Numbered from the stretch's first letter, positions 1 through 12,892 are shown. The stretch: 64,000 nucleotides of DNA from Romanomermis culicivorax (GCA_963922205.1 CAWUHX010000005.1:2887623-2951622); one strand, 5' to 3'. A program made the numbers and translations. Notes: generated from the letters alone by a model not told the origin.

Positions 1-239
1 TAATATATATCTCTCCCCATTCCTGTAGGATCACTAAAGACTTCGCTAAATTACGAGTGGTGCCTCAAAGGACAAGATATTCGAGCGAAGACAATTTTGG
101 ATTGAATTGTTGAAGACATCAATCTAGAGGTAAGGATATTTTTTCTCTTGCATGGCTTTGAGGGGCCCGTTACTCCCATAAAGTTGGTAATTTAAGGTAT
201 CAAGGGTATTGAGGTGGGGTATCAAGGGTATTGAGGTCT

Positions 240-1383
240 CCAACACTGCTTTGACTGCCGTATGGTTGGTCTGTATGAGCGCCTCATGTTGAAAGAGGTA
301 TGGTCAAAAGTGCTTGACAAAATTCACAACAGTGAGAGTTTCCAACTCTACAATAGGGTAGTTTTTCTCAGCCATTTTAACCCTCGACAGGCATATGCAA
401 CAGGATGATCATACCCATTATTGTCTAACTAGCTTAAAACCACTCCTATTGCCAAAATACTTGCATCCGTCTGGAGGATGAAGGATTTTGTATAGTCCAG
501 ATGGGGCAGAATAGGGGAGTTTGTCAGCAATCATCCGAGTTCCTCAACACCTCCTGCTGAGGTTTTGACCACAGGAAAGTAATTTCCTTTTGAAAGAGCT
601 TGCTTAGCTGCTTGCTAAGCTGGGCACAACTAGGTATGAAATGCCTGTAGCAAGACACGAGGCCAAGAGAAGACTTGATGTCTTTGGCATTCTGTTGAAT
701 GGATAGATTCTGGATGGCAGCCAGTTTGACTTTATCTGGTTCCAGGCATCTTTGTGAGATGTGATAGCTAGATATACTACCTCAGAGTGCGAGGATTTTC
801 ACTTGCTCAGTCTGAGCTTCATTCCAACCTGACAGAGAGGAGAGAACACGTCCATCAGGCCCTCAAGCATCTGGGTGTGGGAATGGCTGAACACCAAGAT
901 GTCATTGAGGTAGGTCAGAGCTGTACGCCACTGTATTCCTGTAAGGAGCTAGCCCATGAGATGCTGGAGTGTCCCAGGGACATTGCATAAACCAGAAGGC
1001 AGATAGCTGAACTCACAAAGTCCAGATATTGAACACTGTCTTTTCTTCATCTGCCTCAGCAATCAGTATTGACCAATAGGTGTTAGCCTGATCAAGGGTA
1101 GTGAAGTATTTCATACACTTGAGTGTGTTGAGGATCTCATCTATCCATGGGAGAGGGTAGACATCCTTTTTTGTGACCTCCTTAAGGCTGTAAAAGTCTT
1201 AGGCTTAGGCATATTAGTAACCCACAGTGGTGTGCTGGGCTCGATTATACCTTTCTCCTTTTGTGCCCTGACTTCCTGCATGATGAGGTCTTTCTCCTTA
1301 GGTGAAGTCCAATAAGAAAACCAGCCGACTGAGCTGCTGTCACCCCTGCTGATCTCAAGCTTCACAAGCTGTGTCCTTATCAT
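240..1383 (-). pseudogene. Decayed Ty3/Gypsy reverse transcriptase-RNase H
   Basis: Translated on the minus strand, this stretch shows the reverse transcriptase order. A block ending KGIIEPSTPLW matches the usual 'GIIxPSxSPW' entry to RT. It is followed by FTTLDQANTYWSI (the 'LDLxxGYxQI' catalytic block) at about 1110-1060, YLNDILVFS at about 890 (the YxDD box with its first Asp now Asn), and FILQTDASILAIGVVLS at about 490-440 (start of RNase H). Stops and frame changes interrupt it repeatedly, so it cannot make an active enzyme. The frame fades toward the left edge, where integrase would be expected outside the window. It belongs with the protease-like and gag pieces to its right as one old minus-strand element. 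Confidence 0.8.
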
Positions 1384-1710
1384 CTATTGCATAGAGGTCA
1401 GTGTATGCGACCAGTAGGTCAATCAATGCTGCCCAGTCCTCTGAGGAGATGTTGGATGATATCACAGTATTTGATTCAATCCACTTTCCATCAAGGACCA
1501 AGTCCAGTTTGACATCTGATCCCATGAGAGGTCAGTGTGCATCTGCACATCACCCATGGTGATGTGTGGGTAGTGAACCAAGGAATGTGTATTTGGGTTA
1601 ACTACCTGTAAAGGTATGCAGCTGTTAGCCACTGTACTCACACTGCCAGGAAAGTATACACTGCCATGAGTTCCCATGAGGGGCTTAGGGTGAGCACCAG
1701 TGAGCATGGT

Positions 1711-2163
1711 TCAAGGACAACCAGTTCCTGCAAGGGTAAAGCAACACTGGCAGAAGGCAGACTGTGAATTAAACCAATCACACAGGGCCTTGGGGTCCTT
1801 GAACTGGAGAAAGAATTTCTCCCATTTCATGCTAACACAATTGAACCATCCTAGGAAGTTCCTTCCATGGACCAGTTCAGCTGAACAGTTCTCCTGTATT
1901 TGGACCTGGGTCTGTTCAGAGACATCAGCCACTGACACAATGACATAGGCAGTGCCTAGCAGTAGGATCGGAGACCCATAAGCTGCTTTGGGGCAAGCTC
2001 TAGTCTGTGTGAGCACCAAGTCAGGCAGTTTGACCACCAACTTGTGGTCCAGGAGCAAGAAAACTGCACCTGTGTCGACCAGGGCCTTGGCTTCTACCCT
2101 GTTGTTCAGGAGAACTCTAATATGAGGGGTTCTCTTCTCAGTGGGATAGAAGGCTAATGACAC
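1711..2163 (-). pseudogene. Retropepsin-like protease segment of the old Gypsy element
   Basis: The frame is open for 150 codons. It contains AKALVDTGAVFLLL, a typical aspartic protease active-site loop (hydrophobic-DTGA), and further on ELVHGRNFLGWF, resembling the second conserved 'G.dfL' strand of retroviral-type proteases. It lies immediately upstream, in minus orientation, of the RT remnant, which is the normal Gypsy pro-RT order. The active-site triad is intact, although neighbouring frames are broken. It is a remnant rather than a functional gene. Confidence 0.7.
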
Positions 2164-2739
2164 ATTACCTGGATCATGGTATCACCAAGGCTGTTCTCAG
2201 GCATATTGATCCACGTTGGAATTAACAACTGGGTGCAAAGGAGTAGACCTACCAGAGCATAACCAATGGATATTTCTGGGTTGTCCCCAGGAGCAGGACG
2301 AACCTGTACTGTTAGTACATGGGCTCTGGGTAGCTCCCAGTGATTCTATCTCTGTGTCTGACAGTGATGGCACTGCCAACATGAGTGATGCAGGGGAATC
2401 TGAATTGCTTGGCTCATGGAACCGACCTTTTTCCAGCGTAACTGGTAAATTTCCAGGCGGGGGCCAATGCAACTCAACCCTTGCATGGCCATTGAATGAC
2501 GACTTGCATGCCTGGAAGAGGTCTGGTATCCCTGCTCGACACACATGATGAGGCAACTGAGAGTTCCCCTGAGTGTGGTGGAGAGATGGATGAAGTCCTG
2601 GACCATGATTGGGACCTGGACCTGTATGAGGCCCTTGATAGTGAATGTGAGTTCTCCCACCAGGGTTCGATCTGATCAATCTCTCTCACTGCCAAGGGTT
2701 TGATCTAATCAATCTCTGTCATTGCCAAGGAACGGGTAG

Positions 2740-3168
2740 TTCTAATGTGTTCAACCAACAAGCACTATGTTGGTAGTCAAACATAATGTTCTTTAACTGT
2801 TCTAGAAAGTCCAGTCCAAGTATCAATTCAAGTGGCGCCCAGAAGGGAGATATAGTAAATCACACGTGGAGATGTACATTGATCCTTCTGTATGGCTGGT
2901 GATTGCCAGGGAACACAATTTCATATGGTCCCAAAAGGAGAGTATGAGTAGCTTTACCATTGATGCTCATCAATGGGTTAAAGTCGTGACTTTGCTGGAA
3001 TGCCATTGCCACCTTCAGACTTTCTTTAACCAAGGTCTTGTGAAGACATTGACTAAGGATAGTCTGTGGGCACGGAGTATCAATAGAAGCAGTAGTTTCC
3101 TTTGCATTGACCAGAAGGATGAAGCACGGAGTGATTCGATCTAACTGAGATGGAATGTCATTCAGCAC
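2740..3168 (-). pseudogene. Second protease-like segment, damaged active site
   Basis: On the minus strand this reads FILLVNAKETTASIDTPCP, which aligns with the 'vN....ALiDTGA' loop of retropepsins but with DTP in place of DTG. About 100 codons later comes LELILGLDFLEQ, the 'iLGlDFL' strand that closes this protease fold in Gypsy elements. A second protease-like block lies about 600 bp away at 1711-2163, so either two retroelements are stacked here or the element carried a duplicated protease. The missing Gly and the downstream stop mark it as decayed. Confidence 0.5.
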
Positions 3169-3910
3169 TTAGTGAAGACTAACCTTGTGGAAAAGAAACA
3201 ATGGAAAGAAGCAACTAACAAACCGAATCTGCTTTTTCTGCAGGTGAAGGCTGAGATAGTAAGATATGCCAAGGTGGGCTACATATCTGATACCAGCCAG
3301 CACTGCCAGGGTAACGAGGGTGTTAAAGATCAACTGAACCAGTCCACTCAGGACAGATTGCAAGCTCTGAGTGAGGTTGTGTTGTTGAGTAATAGTAAGA
3401 GTAATCAAATAGTCTGTTGCCAACCCGATACCTCCCAAATGGACCTTGATGTTGGTTCCTACCCCTGCAAAAGCCTGATAGATAGCATCCAGTTGCAGGG
3501 ATAGACTAGTGGTAAAGTTTACGAGCCCACTCAAAACTGCTTCAATTTTCTCTGTCATATAAATGTACTGTTTAAAGAAAGCAAAAGATGCCAATCTTTG
3601 GGGACCACAGGGTGGTGGCTGATGAGAATGGTGATGCCTTGATTATGCTGACATTGTCATTGACTGGAGGCAAGATTTCTCCAATGGCGTTAGCCTCAAC
3701 AATTGGCAAACTGATGGGGACTGCCAAAGGCAGTTGCTGGGCAATTGCCAACAGCATTTGAACACTTGTCATCATCATTGGTGGTAACTTGGCAAAGGCC
3801 AGCGCAGGCTGGGGAATTGAACTTGCCTGTTCAACAGCATGGGGAATGGCATCAACTGGTGGGGACAATGGTTGGCCATCCAACAGGAAGTTATGGACGG
3901 ATGATGCCAT
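3169..3910 (-). pseudogene. Hydrophobic reading-frame remnant between gag and protease
   Basis: Two overlapping minus-strand frames (3169-3594 and 3572-3910) are open. The first encodes a Leu/Thr/Gln-rich helical stretch with an N-glycosylation-like motif (NFTTS), followed by a strongly hydrophobic segment (LIFNTLVTLAVLAGIRYVA) that looks like a membrane span. The second is Pro/Leu/Ala rich. This composition would fit an envelope-like or linker region, but no family is recognised, and its position between gag and protease is not where env normally sits. Low-confidence remnant of the surrounding retroelement. Confidence 0.3.
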
Positions 3911-5282
3911 GATGGTGCCATTGGGAATGAACTCCAGGGCTCATCGAGCAACCTCTGGTTACAATATTCACAATGCCATCTGTGCCATAAGCACAAAATC
4001 CACAGCTGTAAGCGCCTCTACTTTGAACTGCTCGTTGAGTAGTGCTCACAGTAAGTGCAGGTATTTCTTGGCCAAGTCTGTTCACCAGACAGCCCGCATC
4101 ACATGGGGGACAGATGATGAGTCTGTAAATGAGAAATCATTTAAGCTGTAGACCTAGGAAGATTCTCAATTTGCTGAACTGAAATGTCAAAAAAATAGTA
4201 GTATACCTATCAGATCCATTGATTCCATTTGACTGATGACCTCCAGTGCTGAATCTGTAGGAATTCCTGGCTGGGGTCCTTGGGCAGCGAAACAGGCTGG
4301 AGGCGCCAGTAATGGTGCCACAGCCGCCCGATGATGATCCTTCAGTCAGTATGACCCAACAATGCTGATGTTGCCAGTTGTTTTTGGTGTCGTGGATGGG
4401 TGTAAAGCAACCTATGTCATGTATCTTGGCAGCAGCAGTACTAAGGCAGGTGAAGTCACCGGTGCCCAAATCACTGATGCTGGTAAAAATCCAATACTGA
4501 TTATGTAGACAAGATAACACTGTTGTAAAGGATTCGCCAGGTGTTCAGCAAGCACTTCATCATCCAGGTTAAGCTGATCTGGGTGAAAAAGACTGTCCCT
4601 GGCCCCAAAAACATTATTACCATGTGAGGGCTGGGGATATTGGTTCCCCATCTCGTTACAAGGTGGATAAGCATATTATCAAGTGTACACATTTGTCCAA
4701 TGGAGAGAGTAACCTTAGTTATCATAGTTATTCTCACCAGAATTCATCAGATTGCGATTCTGGCAAGCATTGGCCCAATGCACTCATATTTGACACCAAT
4801 GTGGACTGTGTCTGTTGCATCATTCAGTTGGGTGTTCTCACATTCCACAAAAATAACAACGACTGGCATTGGCTGCGGTAGTGTTGCTAGGGGCAGCACT
4901 ATTGGGATGGTGGGCCCAAAAATTTGTGTCATTGTGCATGCAAGGTTCATGGAAGCAGCACATCTGAAGATGTGCCCCGGACAGGCAGTTGCCAATGTTC
5001 TGGACTTGTGCAGTTGGTTGTGCAGGCCCCTTTGGATTATGTGGAGCTCATTTCTTGTTGTAATCACCAGATTTCATCAGACTGAGTCAACAACAATGGT
5101 TGAGCATTGATCTTTCAGATTATCATGATGGGATATAATCCAGCTGGCTTTTGTTCTGGAGAGAATACAGCATTAGATGGTGCAGTATACCAAATCTCAT
5201 CCTGAAAAATCTGGGATTCTGCATAACAGGCTGCCTTAAGAGTCTCTTCAAGAGTTGTAAACTCCCTGAACTTGATACTGCC
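3911..5282. other. Decayed retroelement interior, no clear domain
   Basis: Only short overlapping frames on both strands, with Pro/Gly/Thr/Gln-rich translations on the minus strand. By position it belongs between gag and the hydrophobic remnant of the old minus-strand element. I recognise no domain, repeat or RNA gene in it. Confidence 0.4.
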
Positions 5283-5741
5283 TCAGAGGGCTGCTATCAG
5301 TCCCCTCAAGATGATAGGTTTCATAATAGAATCTCTGACGTCAGTCATGAGATCCCAATAAGCCACCATGGATAATCTCCATAGGTGCTCAAGATGGACT
5401 ATAGCTGACTCAGTCCACTTCTGCAGAGAATCATGGATCAGCTGCTGATCCAGATCTGAGTTATGCCCAACCGAAAAGTCTTTATGTAGAAAACTCATAA
5501 ACTCTTCATAACTGGTAGGCTGTGGAGCACCACTGCTAAAGTCCCAGTAGGGGGCAAGAGCAGGACCTGTGAGGCAAGACTTCAAAAAAGCGATTTTATA
5601 TGCATGATCCATTTTGCTTACACCCTGAAGTGTAAAGAAATGGGTCAAGTGAGATATATAATTGGTTATGGACTCACCAAAAGCACCCGAAAAGGTAGGT
5701 GGGGCCATGAAGCTGGACACACAAGGGTGCCTCCGCATCAC
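5283..5741 (-). pseudogene. Gag capsid-like remnant of the old minus-strand Gypsy element
   Basis: The 152-codon open frame begins near PPTFSGAFGESITNYISHL, matching the start of the Gypsy gag capsid ('P..F.G......w...v..yf'). It continues with YKIAFLKSCLTGPALAPYWD (the 'k...a...L.G.A..W' block) and SYEEFMSFLHKDF ('tw..f...f...F'). This is the usual retrotransposon gag domain, which would assemble the intracellular particle. It lies furthest right of the element's domains, so the element's 5' end should be just beyond about 5.75 kb. I could not recognise a 5' LTR boundary there. No zinc knuckle is seen. Confidence 0.75.
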
Positions 5742-7279
5742 TCATGGCCTCCAACTTATGGTTAAGAGGTCCAAGGGCATTCTCAAATGTCACTTGTACC
5801 TTGTTCTCAATCTGTGATTGGAGATCAACTTCAGACTTCATGTCTGAGAAGTCCTACTCCCATGGGGTGGCTAAGACTGATTTATGAGCTTGTGAAGCTA
5901 TCTTATCAAATTCAATATAAAGAGGATCACTGGTTCATTTAGAATTACTACTGAGGCAGCAGGAATGTCTAGGTATCTCTATTTTGCAAGGAAAAGTAAG
6001 TGTTACTTTTCTGAACTCACAGCCAAAGAGTGCATCCTGACCATTTTGGCAATGGTGTTTTGAGGCATTAATCGGCTTGTTGTCTTTGATAATTAAGACT
6101 AGCTGCCACACAATATTGGGGCCAGAAAAGAACAAGGTCGTAGCACTCAAAATCCGGCAGATGTAGATCAGATTGACACAGACATGGATTTATCTGGTCA
6201 CCTGTGTACTTATGCGTGTAGCCTACTGTTTGGGGAACTGATTACTTCTAAGTGAACTTGAGGAGTGGGGCCTGCGCCTGGCAATATTAAGGAGAATATG
6301 AGAATTTCGAAAGAAATGGGGGGTTCCCAGCCAAAAATGAGGTGACTCAGAGAGACGGAAGAATCCACTCAAGAGGGATTTTATCTGAAGGTTAAACCTC
6401 GAGGAACCCAGTTTTATGTATAGTTTCTGAATCTGAATCCAGGAAATTAGTAAGTACTGAATCTAAATTCGAATTTGACATTTAGGATTAGGGCAAATCC
6501 CAATCCTACATTAATTTTTGAAAAAATCAAATAAGCAATATTTATTAATGACATTTTGTGTAGCTTAATGTGATTATTTTACTTTAACAAATTTATTTTA
6601 TAGACACAGGGTTTTATCTTTCAGTCGAAAATTGTTAATGCAGGAAAATGTATCCTTCTCAACATGTTTAATACAAAAACTATGCACGCACTTGATAGTT
6701 TAGATTCCCCAAACAGATGAAATATCTGTCATTTCTCTGCTGTGATGATGTTTGAATCATATTTCAAATGGGAAGTTTATGTTCACAAAACAGTAAAATA
6801 TTGAAACACTGCAAAAAGATGGAGAAAAATCTTGATTTTTTTCAACTATGTTGAGAAACCATACAAGATCGAACATCATCCACGAAGTGTAGATGTTCAG
6901 AAGTTAATAACAGAAAATAGGACGACATTTTTTGACCATGAACCAGAACAAACATTCAAAATTATAAATCATTTGAATCTGGCGCATGCATGAAAATGAA
7001 TTTCCAGACAGGAAATCCTATAACATAATCAAAGGAATCGTCAGGCTCTAGGTTGCACTGTGCAATAAAAAATATGTCTGGTAGGCAAAAAATCCCTGGT
7101 GAGGTATAGGAAGCCAGACCTTGGAAGTGATAATTGGAGTTACTATTTTCCAGATAATCTGACATTTTTCAATGAAATCAGGAAATTCAATTAAAGTACC
7201 AACATATCCCAAGTTAAGAAAGGATTCAGTTTTTTTCATTTTGTACAGCTCAATTTTAATTACTTTGCAATAACTTTTC
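5742..7279. other. Stretch without recognisable gene
   Basis: AT-rich sequence with only short frames. The left part (to about 6.45 kb) may contain the decayed leader and LTR of the adjacent minus-strand retroelement, but I found no second LTR copy with which to delimit it. The right part could be the 5' end of the hAT element that follows. Confidence 0.4.
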
Positions 7280-9750
7280 AATTCAATTGAGAATGGACGT
7301 TGTAATTTTTGACAATGATGATGGAAACAATAGCCAAAGTGGCAGCGATTATGAAACAAAAAAAGAACACTCTGCCAAAACAATGAAACACTTGAAAGCA
7401 GTGGAAGAAGAAAAAAAGCTCTCCTCATCGAGTTTTTCCAGAAATTTTTTCAAAAATAACTATAGTTATCACTATTTTCTCTTCTTGCAGCTTGGCGGAA
7501 CTATATGCACAAAGCTCATTACTGGTGTTCTTGGTCCTAGTTTTGAGAACTTGGTTTTAAATGATTTAGCTAAAGGCAAATATTCATTGCTAATTGATGA
7601 ATCTACCGACATCTGGACATTACCTGTATTATGTTTGGTGCCTCGATACATCTCACTGAAACAACGGAAAATGGTTACAACATTTTTTAGGAAAAATCCT
7701 GGGCTTTACTTCATCTGTGACTTATGTTTAGACATCAGCCAATTTTTTTGATGATTAGAAATGTGGTCTAACTTTGATTAAGTATCCTGAACATTTTTTT
7801 AAAATAATCAGAATGAGTAATAGAATATTTCATTAAAATTAGGACAAATTGATGGCATTTTCGACCACCTAAACATCCTCACTGGTGCCTAATCTGAAGT
7901 TTCAGATGAAGTTCCAAGTATTAAGTGTTTTTAATATTATGCATAAACTTGTGTATATTTTGAAAAATGTTCTCAGATTGATGGGCTTAGAGGGAAAAAA
8001 ATTCAGAATGCATAATAATTGGGATTCTTGCTGCATTAAAGGAGGATGGTTTGGACATGAAAAATATGGTCGGATTAGGCACAGGTGGAGGGAGCTCTAG
8101 TTTTAATTTTTGAGCAAACAGGCATTATCAGGTGATTGCAAGAACATCAGGAGAACCTTGTTTTGGTTCCATGCATATGTCATTCCTTACACCATGCTGC
8201 TAAGACAGCTGTTGTGAAATTGCCTTGCAATTTGGAAGCTCTGGCTCAAGATATCTATGGTTATTTTTGTCAAAGCAGTAGCTGTAAAGATAGATACAAT
8301 TTTATTTACACCACTGCAAACTTTGCCTAAGGTAGCTTTTATTTTTCAGTCGTACAGTCAAATGAATGGTGTTAGGCCCCAAAACTTATTGAAGTTCCAC
8401 CAAATCCATTGACTTTCGCTTCTTCAATGTGTTGGTGGGATTCTACAGCAATAGCTGAATCCGAATCACAAGATGGAGTATACGAGCAATGTTATAAGGC
8501 TGGGTTCATATTCGAAATGTTGTCCAATTTGAGAAATAAAGTGAGATTTTTTAGTTTTCCCTTGTTCTTGTAATTTACAAACACTACATCATTTTGTTTT
8601 CATTTCAGGCATACCTCATTTTTTGCTGCTGGCTTTTGAAACTGATTGTGGAAAAAGATGTTTTATTTCAAACTGAAAATGGTGACATTTTGAAATTAAT
8701 CTAGGAATTGTATATTTACTATGTCAGGTCAGGTACCTAATGCCTCTGTTCTCTTATAATTATAGCATAGTCACTGGTATTGCTGACTGTATTTTATTTT
8801 TAGTCTTTTGCAAAAATTTGTCACTCCCCAATGATTTGAGAATTTTAGTAATTCAGGTGTTGATTCAATGGATTTCCAATTTGGAAAATTTTGCTGGCAA
8901 GTGTTTTTTCATTGAATTTTAAGTCTACATTCTCAAATATCTTTTTAGTCATTTAGACAATGTTGATTTTGGAGTGGCAATTCTCGAAAAGTTTGATGCA
9001 ATAGCAAACATTCAGGAGCATCAAGCGATTAAGCAAAGATATCATTCTTGCTTGTTGGAGAGGGGTGACAGATAGGAAGCTAGACTAGCTAATATTTTTC
9101 AAAATTAATAGTTCTTTTCAACTTGATTTCATTTAGGTTTGGCTACGGCTGCCTTAAAGTTTGAAAACACTTCGCTCATTGGAATCACTCAGCCCAACAT
9201 TAATTGTTAACAATGGAGTCGAAAATATTCTTCCCTTGTTTTGACAATTTTGGTCAGTGATGACAGACATCAAATCAGCTAGTGATGAATTTCGACTTCT
9301 TCCAATGTTTTATAAACCTTTGGATACAGATAACATCATGCCAGTCAATTTTTAGCTCAGCATCTTCAAATACAGATGTGGTTGGAAATTGTTGATTTCA
9401 AAATATTGTGGAATTAGCTTAAAGTTTGTTTTGTATGCCATTTTCAAATGCTTCTGTCAAACGCGTTTTTTCTCTGATGGCTGTGATGAAGACAAAATTG
9501 CACAATCGATTAATTTGTGACATGGTGGATGCTTTAATGTCAGTGCGTTAGGGTTCGAAATTTTTGGGAATGACAGCAGCAAGTTTTGAGGTGCCGATGG
9601 AAATGTGGAAAAAATTCAATGCAGATATTCATGAAAGTGATGATGAAAATGATGACAATGACATTGTTTTAAGAGAGGTTTTCGAAGCAATCAGTGTTTG
9701 TGTTTGTGATTTTGTTATCAATTTAGTCATACTTTTAAGTTTGCTTTAAA
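7280..9750 (+). pseudogene. hAT-superfamily transposase pseudogene
   Basis: Several plus-strand pieces follow hAT transposase order but sit in different frames with stops between them. Near 7560-7660 is LNDLAKGKYSLLIDESTDI, the first catalytic block with DESTDI. Near 8150-8260 is CICHSLHHAAKTA followed by LPCNLEALAQDIYGYF, the Cys/His block before the insertion domain. Near 8960-9060 is a piece containing AIKQRYHSCLLE. Near 9430-9560 is the C-terminal dimerisation signature FSNASVKRVFSLMAV, followed by an acidic tail. The family cuts and pastes DNA through an RNase H-like nuclease. Multiple frameshifts and stops show this copy is dead. No terminal repeats or 8-bp target duplication were identified. 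Confidence 0.8.
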
Positions 9751-9948
9751 TAGTCGATTTGAAACTTATATAATGTTTAAAATAGCTACAATGCGTTTTT
9801 TGGAAAATATTGCTTATTTGATGATATCCTAATATTTTTGTGCAGTGGTTTTTTGGCAGTTTTCAGATTTCTTGTGATTTTCGCAGTTTTTTTCAGATCA
9901 TTTCGGGGTTTTTCACTAAAACCTTCTGGCAACATTGCTCTGGATGGT

Positions 9949-10125
9949 TCGAGGCAGACTCAAAGCTAGGGACAGGGGTACAGGATGCCCCAGTGAGCTT
10001 AATTGGGGAGTGTAAAGAGACTGAGGCAGGCTTGGTATTGTGTTGAGGCGAACTATAACATGTTTGCTGAGGCAGACTCATGGCTTATTATGCTATAGGG
10101 ACAACCAATGGAGGTGGACTCAAGG
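9949..10125. repeat. Short degenerate minisatellite (GAGGCAGACTCA)
   Basis: The word GAGGCAGACTCA or a close variant recurs at about 9950, 10069 and 10112, with partial copies (GAGGCAGGCTTG, GAGGCGAACT) between them. It reads as a small decayed tandem repeat. No coding signal is visible. Confidence 0.4.
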
Positions 10126-10659
10126 TTATGGGCCACTCTAGTGCACGCATCATTAGGCTAGCTTACAAATGCATTTGAGTGAAAGAAGGGTCGTTTACAC
10201 TCTTGGCCCAACTGGAGGCTATGCCACGGCCCCGACCACTACCATGGGGACCTATAGAAGATCATAGATGAAAGCTCAGAAAGGATGAAAGAAACGTGGA
10301 TAATTTAGATAAGAAATTTACAAGAACGTTTCTAGACTCTTGGGGGCGTCATGCACAGAGGCAGTACTGACTGCAGATGCCTAACATTCACATGAGTGAA
10401 ACAACCAACTCAGGTGAGGCTGAGTGTAACTCATTTAAACCTGCAGTTGAAGCTTTGAGGCAGCCACGTGCTGATCAATAGTGCTGCTACTGGAGCAGGC
10501 AACCTGATCAGTGTCATGGACTAAAGGCATCTCAGGTTGAGTTGGCATGTTGACTTATGTTTTCCAGGCATCAGTTCCACACAAACTTCAACCCTTTAAC
10601 TAGAGCGAGGTCATGTTTCAACAATCACCAACAACTGAAGTAGGGGCTTTGAAAAGCAA

Positions 10660-11530
10660 CAGCAACCTATGCTGATGTCAGAGGCAAGTTTAAACCAACA
10701 CATGACCTAGGTGCTGAGCACAGGTGACTGGGATGTGAGTGCCAAAGGCTGATGTCACAGTTGCAGAAGTCAGGGGTAGGTGATTGCGGCCATCAAACCC
10801 CTGTGGTAACACCAAGTGTAGCTGTTGCTGATGTTAGAAAAGGGTTGTCAAACCTTAACTCTGCTGTGAGAACATGAAACATTATCATTGCTGATGTAAG
10901 GGATAGGGCTCTGAGGCCAACAACCCCCTTACATCAACATGTGATATCACCATTGCTGACCCCAAGGGGCATGGCTGAGTATCAACCACCCCAAAGCAAT
11001 GACATGAGATGCATTTGTAGCAGACTTCAAATGTAGGATTTGTAAGGCCCACACATCTCAGAACAAGAACACGTGGTGTTGTTGTTGCTGACATAAAGGA
11101 CAGAGTTCAGTGAACCAATGAGTCCTGATGCAACAACAGGAGCCTTTGCTGTTGCAGATGTCAGGGGGACTATGCTCTAAGACCACTGACCCACAAGGGC
11201 AACATGTAATGTTGACATTGCTGACGTCAGAGGTTGAGCTTGTGAGGCCATCCATACCTTAAGGCAACAGCAAGGGATGCAGCTGTTGTGGGCACCAGAT
11301 GCAGGATACTGATGATTAACAACCCCTGAACAGCCACATGTGATGTGGCCATTGCAAACATCAAAGGTAGGACAATTGGGTAGACTACTTTAGTGTAACA
11401 GCAGCAAATGAGTCAGTTATGGATGTCAGAGGCAGGGTCTGTAAGACTAACCACCTAGTAACAACAACATGTGGTGTTGTCATTGCTGACATCAGAGGTT
11501 ATGACTGGTAAGGTGATCACCTTCTTGCAA
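10660..11530. repeat. Degenerate ~66-bp minisatellite array
   Basis: The core phrase 'attgctgayrtcagagg' or a relative recurs at about 10670, 10826, 10888, 10953, 11083, 11151, 11216, 11352, 11420 and 11480. Spacing is mostly 62-72 bp, giving roughly a dozen diverged units. Units also share phrases such as 'caacatgtggtgttg'. The short frames across it come from the repeat and are not genes. It looks like an old satellite fragment or the internal repeat of an unidentified element. Confidence 0.7.
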
Positions 11531-12500
11531 CAACCCCCAAGAACAGAAGAGGAAGAGAAAGACCTCAGAGTAAGCGGACGGAACAAAATGAGACTTACTG
11601 AAGGATACCAAACTGTAAGGCCTGTGTGACCCAGAGAAAAAGGATTTTTTTTTGTTTCAAAATGAGAAGGGTTGATTTAGTAAAAGAGAAAGGAATAAAA
11701 GGGTATTAATTTTCATAGAGAGGAAAGAAAGTAGGTTATTAGTTTTTTTTAGATAAAAAGATATGTATTTATTGAGTTGGGAAAGAGGAGGAAAAGTTAT
11801 TAGACTTTGTTGTCACATAAGACACCCAGATGGCCAAGAAGGAGAAAGTAAAATAAAGTAAAAAAGTTTGAAACAGAAGATATGAGCACTGTGATTCTGA
11901 TAAGCACAGTGTTAAATGTGTCAACAGTATGATTTAATTTGTTTTTGACAGGAAAAGTGAGCAACTCCGCCAATGCCCAATAAAGATAAGAAAAAATTAA
12001 AATTATCAACCCCCATACTGGACACAGATAATGGAATTACAACCACACCTGAGGTCCGGAAACAAGTGTGGAGGGATGTACTGTATCATGTGATTGTAAA
12101 CTATGTAAACCTCAGAGGCAGTAGATCTCAGGGGCTATGATACTCAAGTACTTGTGCACAGGTATACTGTAGTCAGAGTACATGTTTAATGCAGGTGAAC
12201 TGTAACTAATCCAGTGCTAGGGTGGTACAGTATACCACTCAGAACACAAGAGGAGTTGAAAAAAGACAAATGAGAAGAGAAATACAGAAAAAATTTACAT
12301 AAATGGAATATCAGAGGACTTAGAGGAGATTTTCAGAATGCTCTATAGTTGACTCGACTCTGTGGACTGGACACATGGAGCTCGACTCTGAGGGGAAAAC
12401 TCAACACTGGATGAATTTATTTAGACCTAAGGGTGGTACACACACATAAGGGGGATGAAGTATACACATAAAACAAATTTAATCACTTCTAAAGGCTAAC
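11531..12500. other. Stretch without recognisable gene
   Basis: Purine-rich (agaggaaag-type) low-complexity sequence and short frames only. Nothing supportable as a gene or RNA. Confidence 0.4.
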
Positions 12501-12772
12501 TGTGGCTTAAAGTAATTGAACTCAACTAAAGGATATTTTCCAACATGAGCTGGGGATAAGGTCCAAAATAAGGGCCATTTTCCAATCTAAGGGGCAGCAC
12601 ACCTGCCTTATGGGAGGTTTCTGAATTATAGGAGGCTAGAACCCATCTTGAGGGAGAGTTTTCCGACTTAGAAGGCAATTCACATGATTCAAGGGAGGTT
12701 GCTCCACTCTAATGATACTTTCTCATTCTTGAGGGCGATTAGACAGGCTTAAGTTCATTTTTCCAGCCTGGC

Positions 12773-12892
12773 CATGTCACATCAAGTAAAAGTAGAGCCA
12801 TGTCACATTAGACTAGAACACGATCTGTCACATTGATGGAAAATCCATACCATATTGATAGAAACATATGGCCATGTCACTGTGAGTGACAT
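12773..12892. repeat. GCCATGTCAC interspersed short repeat
   Basis: GCCATGTCACA/T occurs near 12770, 12802 and 12872, with a shortened copy (CTGTCACATTGATGG) between, separated by about 30-70 bp. The stretch just before it (about 12520-12780) also reuses phrases of the type 'aagggnggttttcc' at 30-40 bp intervals. A decayed tandem repeat is the simplest reading. Confidence 0.35.

Noticed and set aside
2197..2695. Several overlapping ORFs on both strands around 2.2-2.7 kb
   Set aside because: They contradict each other in frame and strand, none has a domain, and they lie between protease-like pieces of a decayed minus-strand element.
2655..2720. GGTTCGATCTGATC as a tRNA T-arm
   Set aside because: No A box or cloverleaf upstream. 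The phrase is locally duplicated (gggtttgatctaatc) within retroelement debris.
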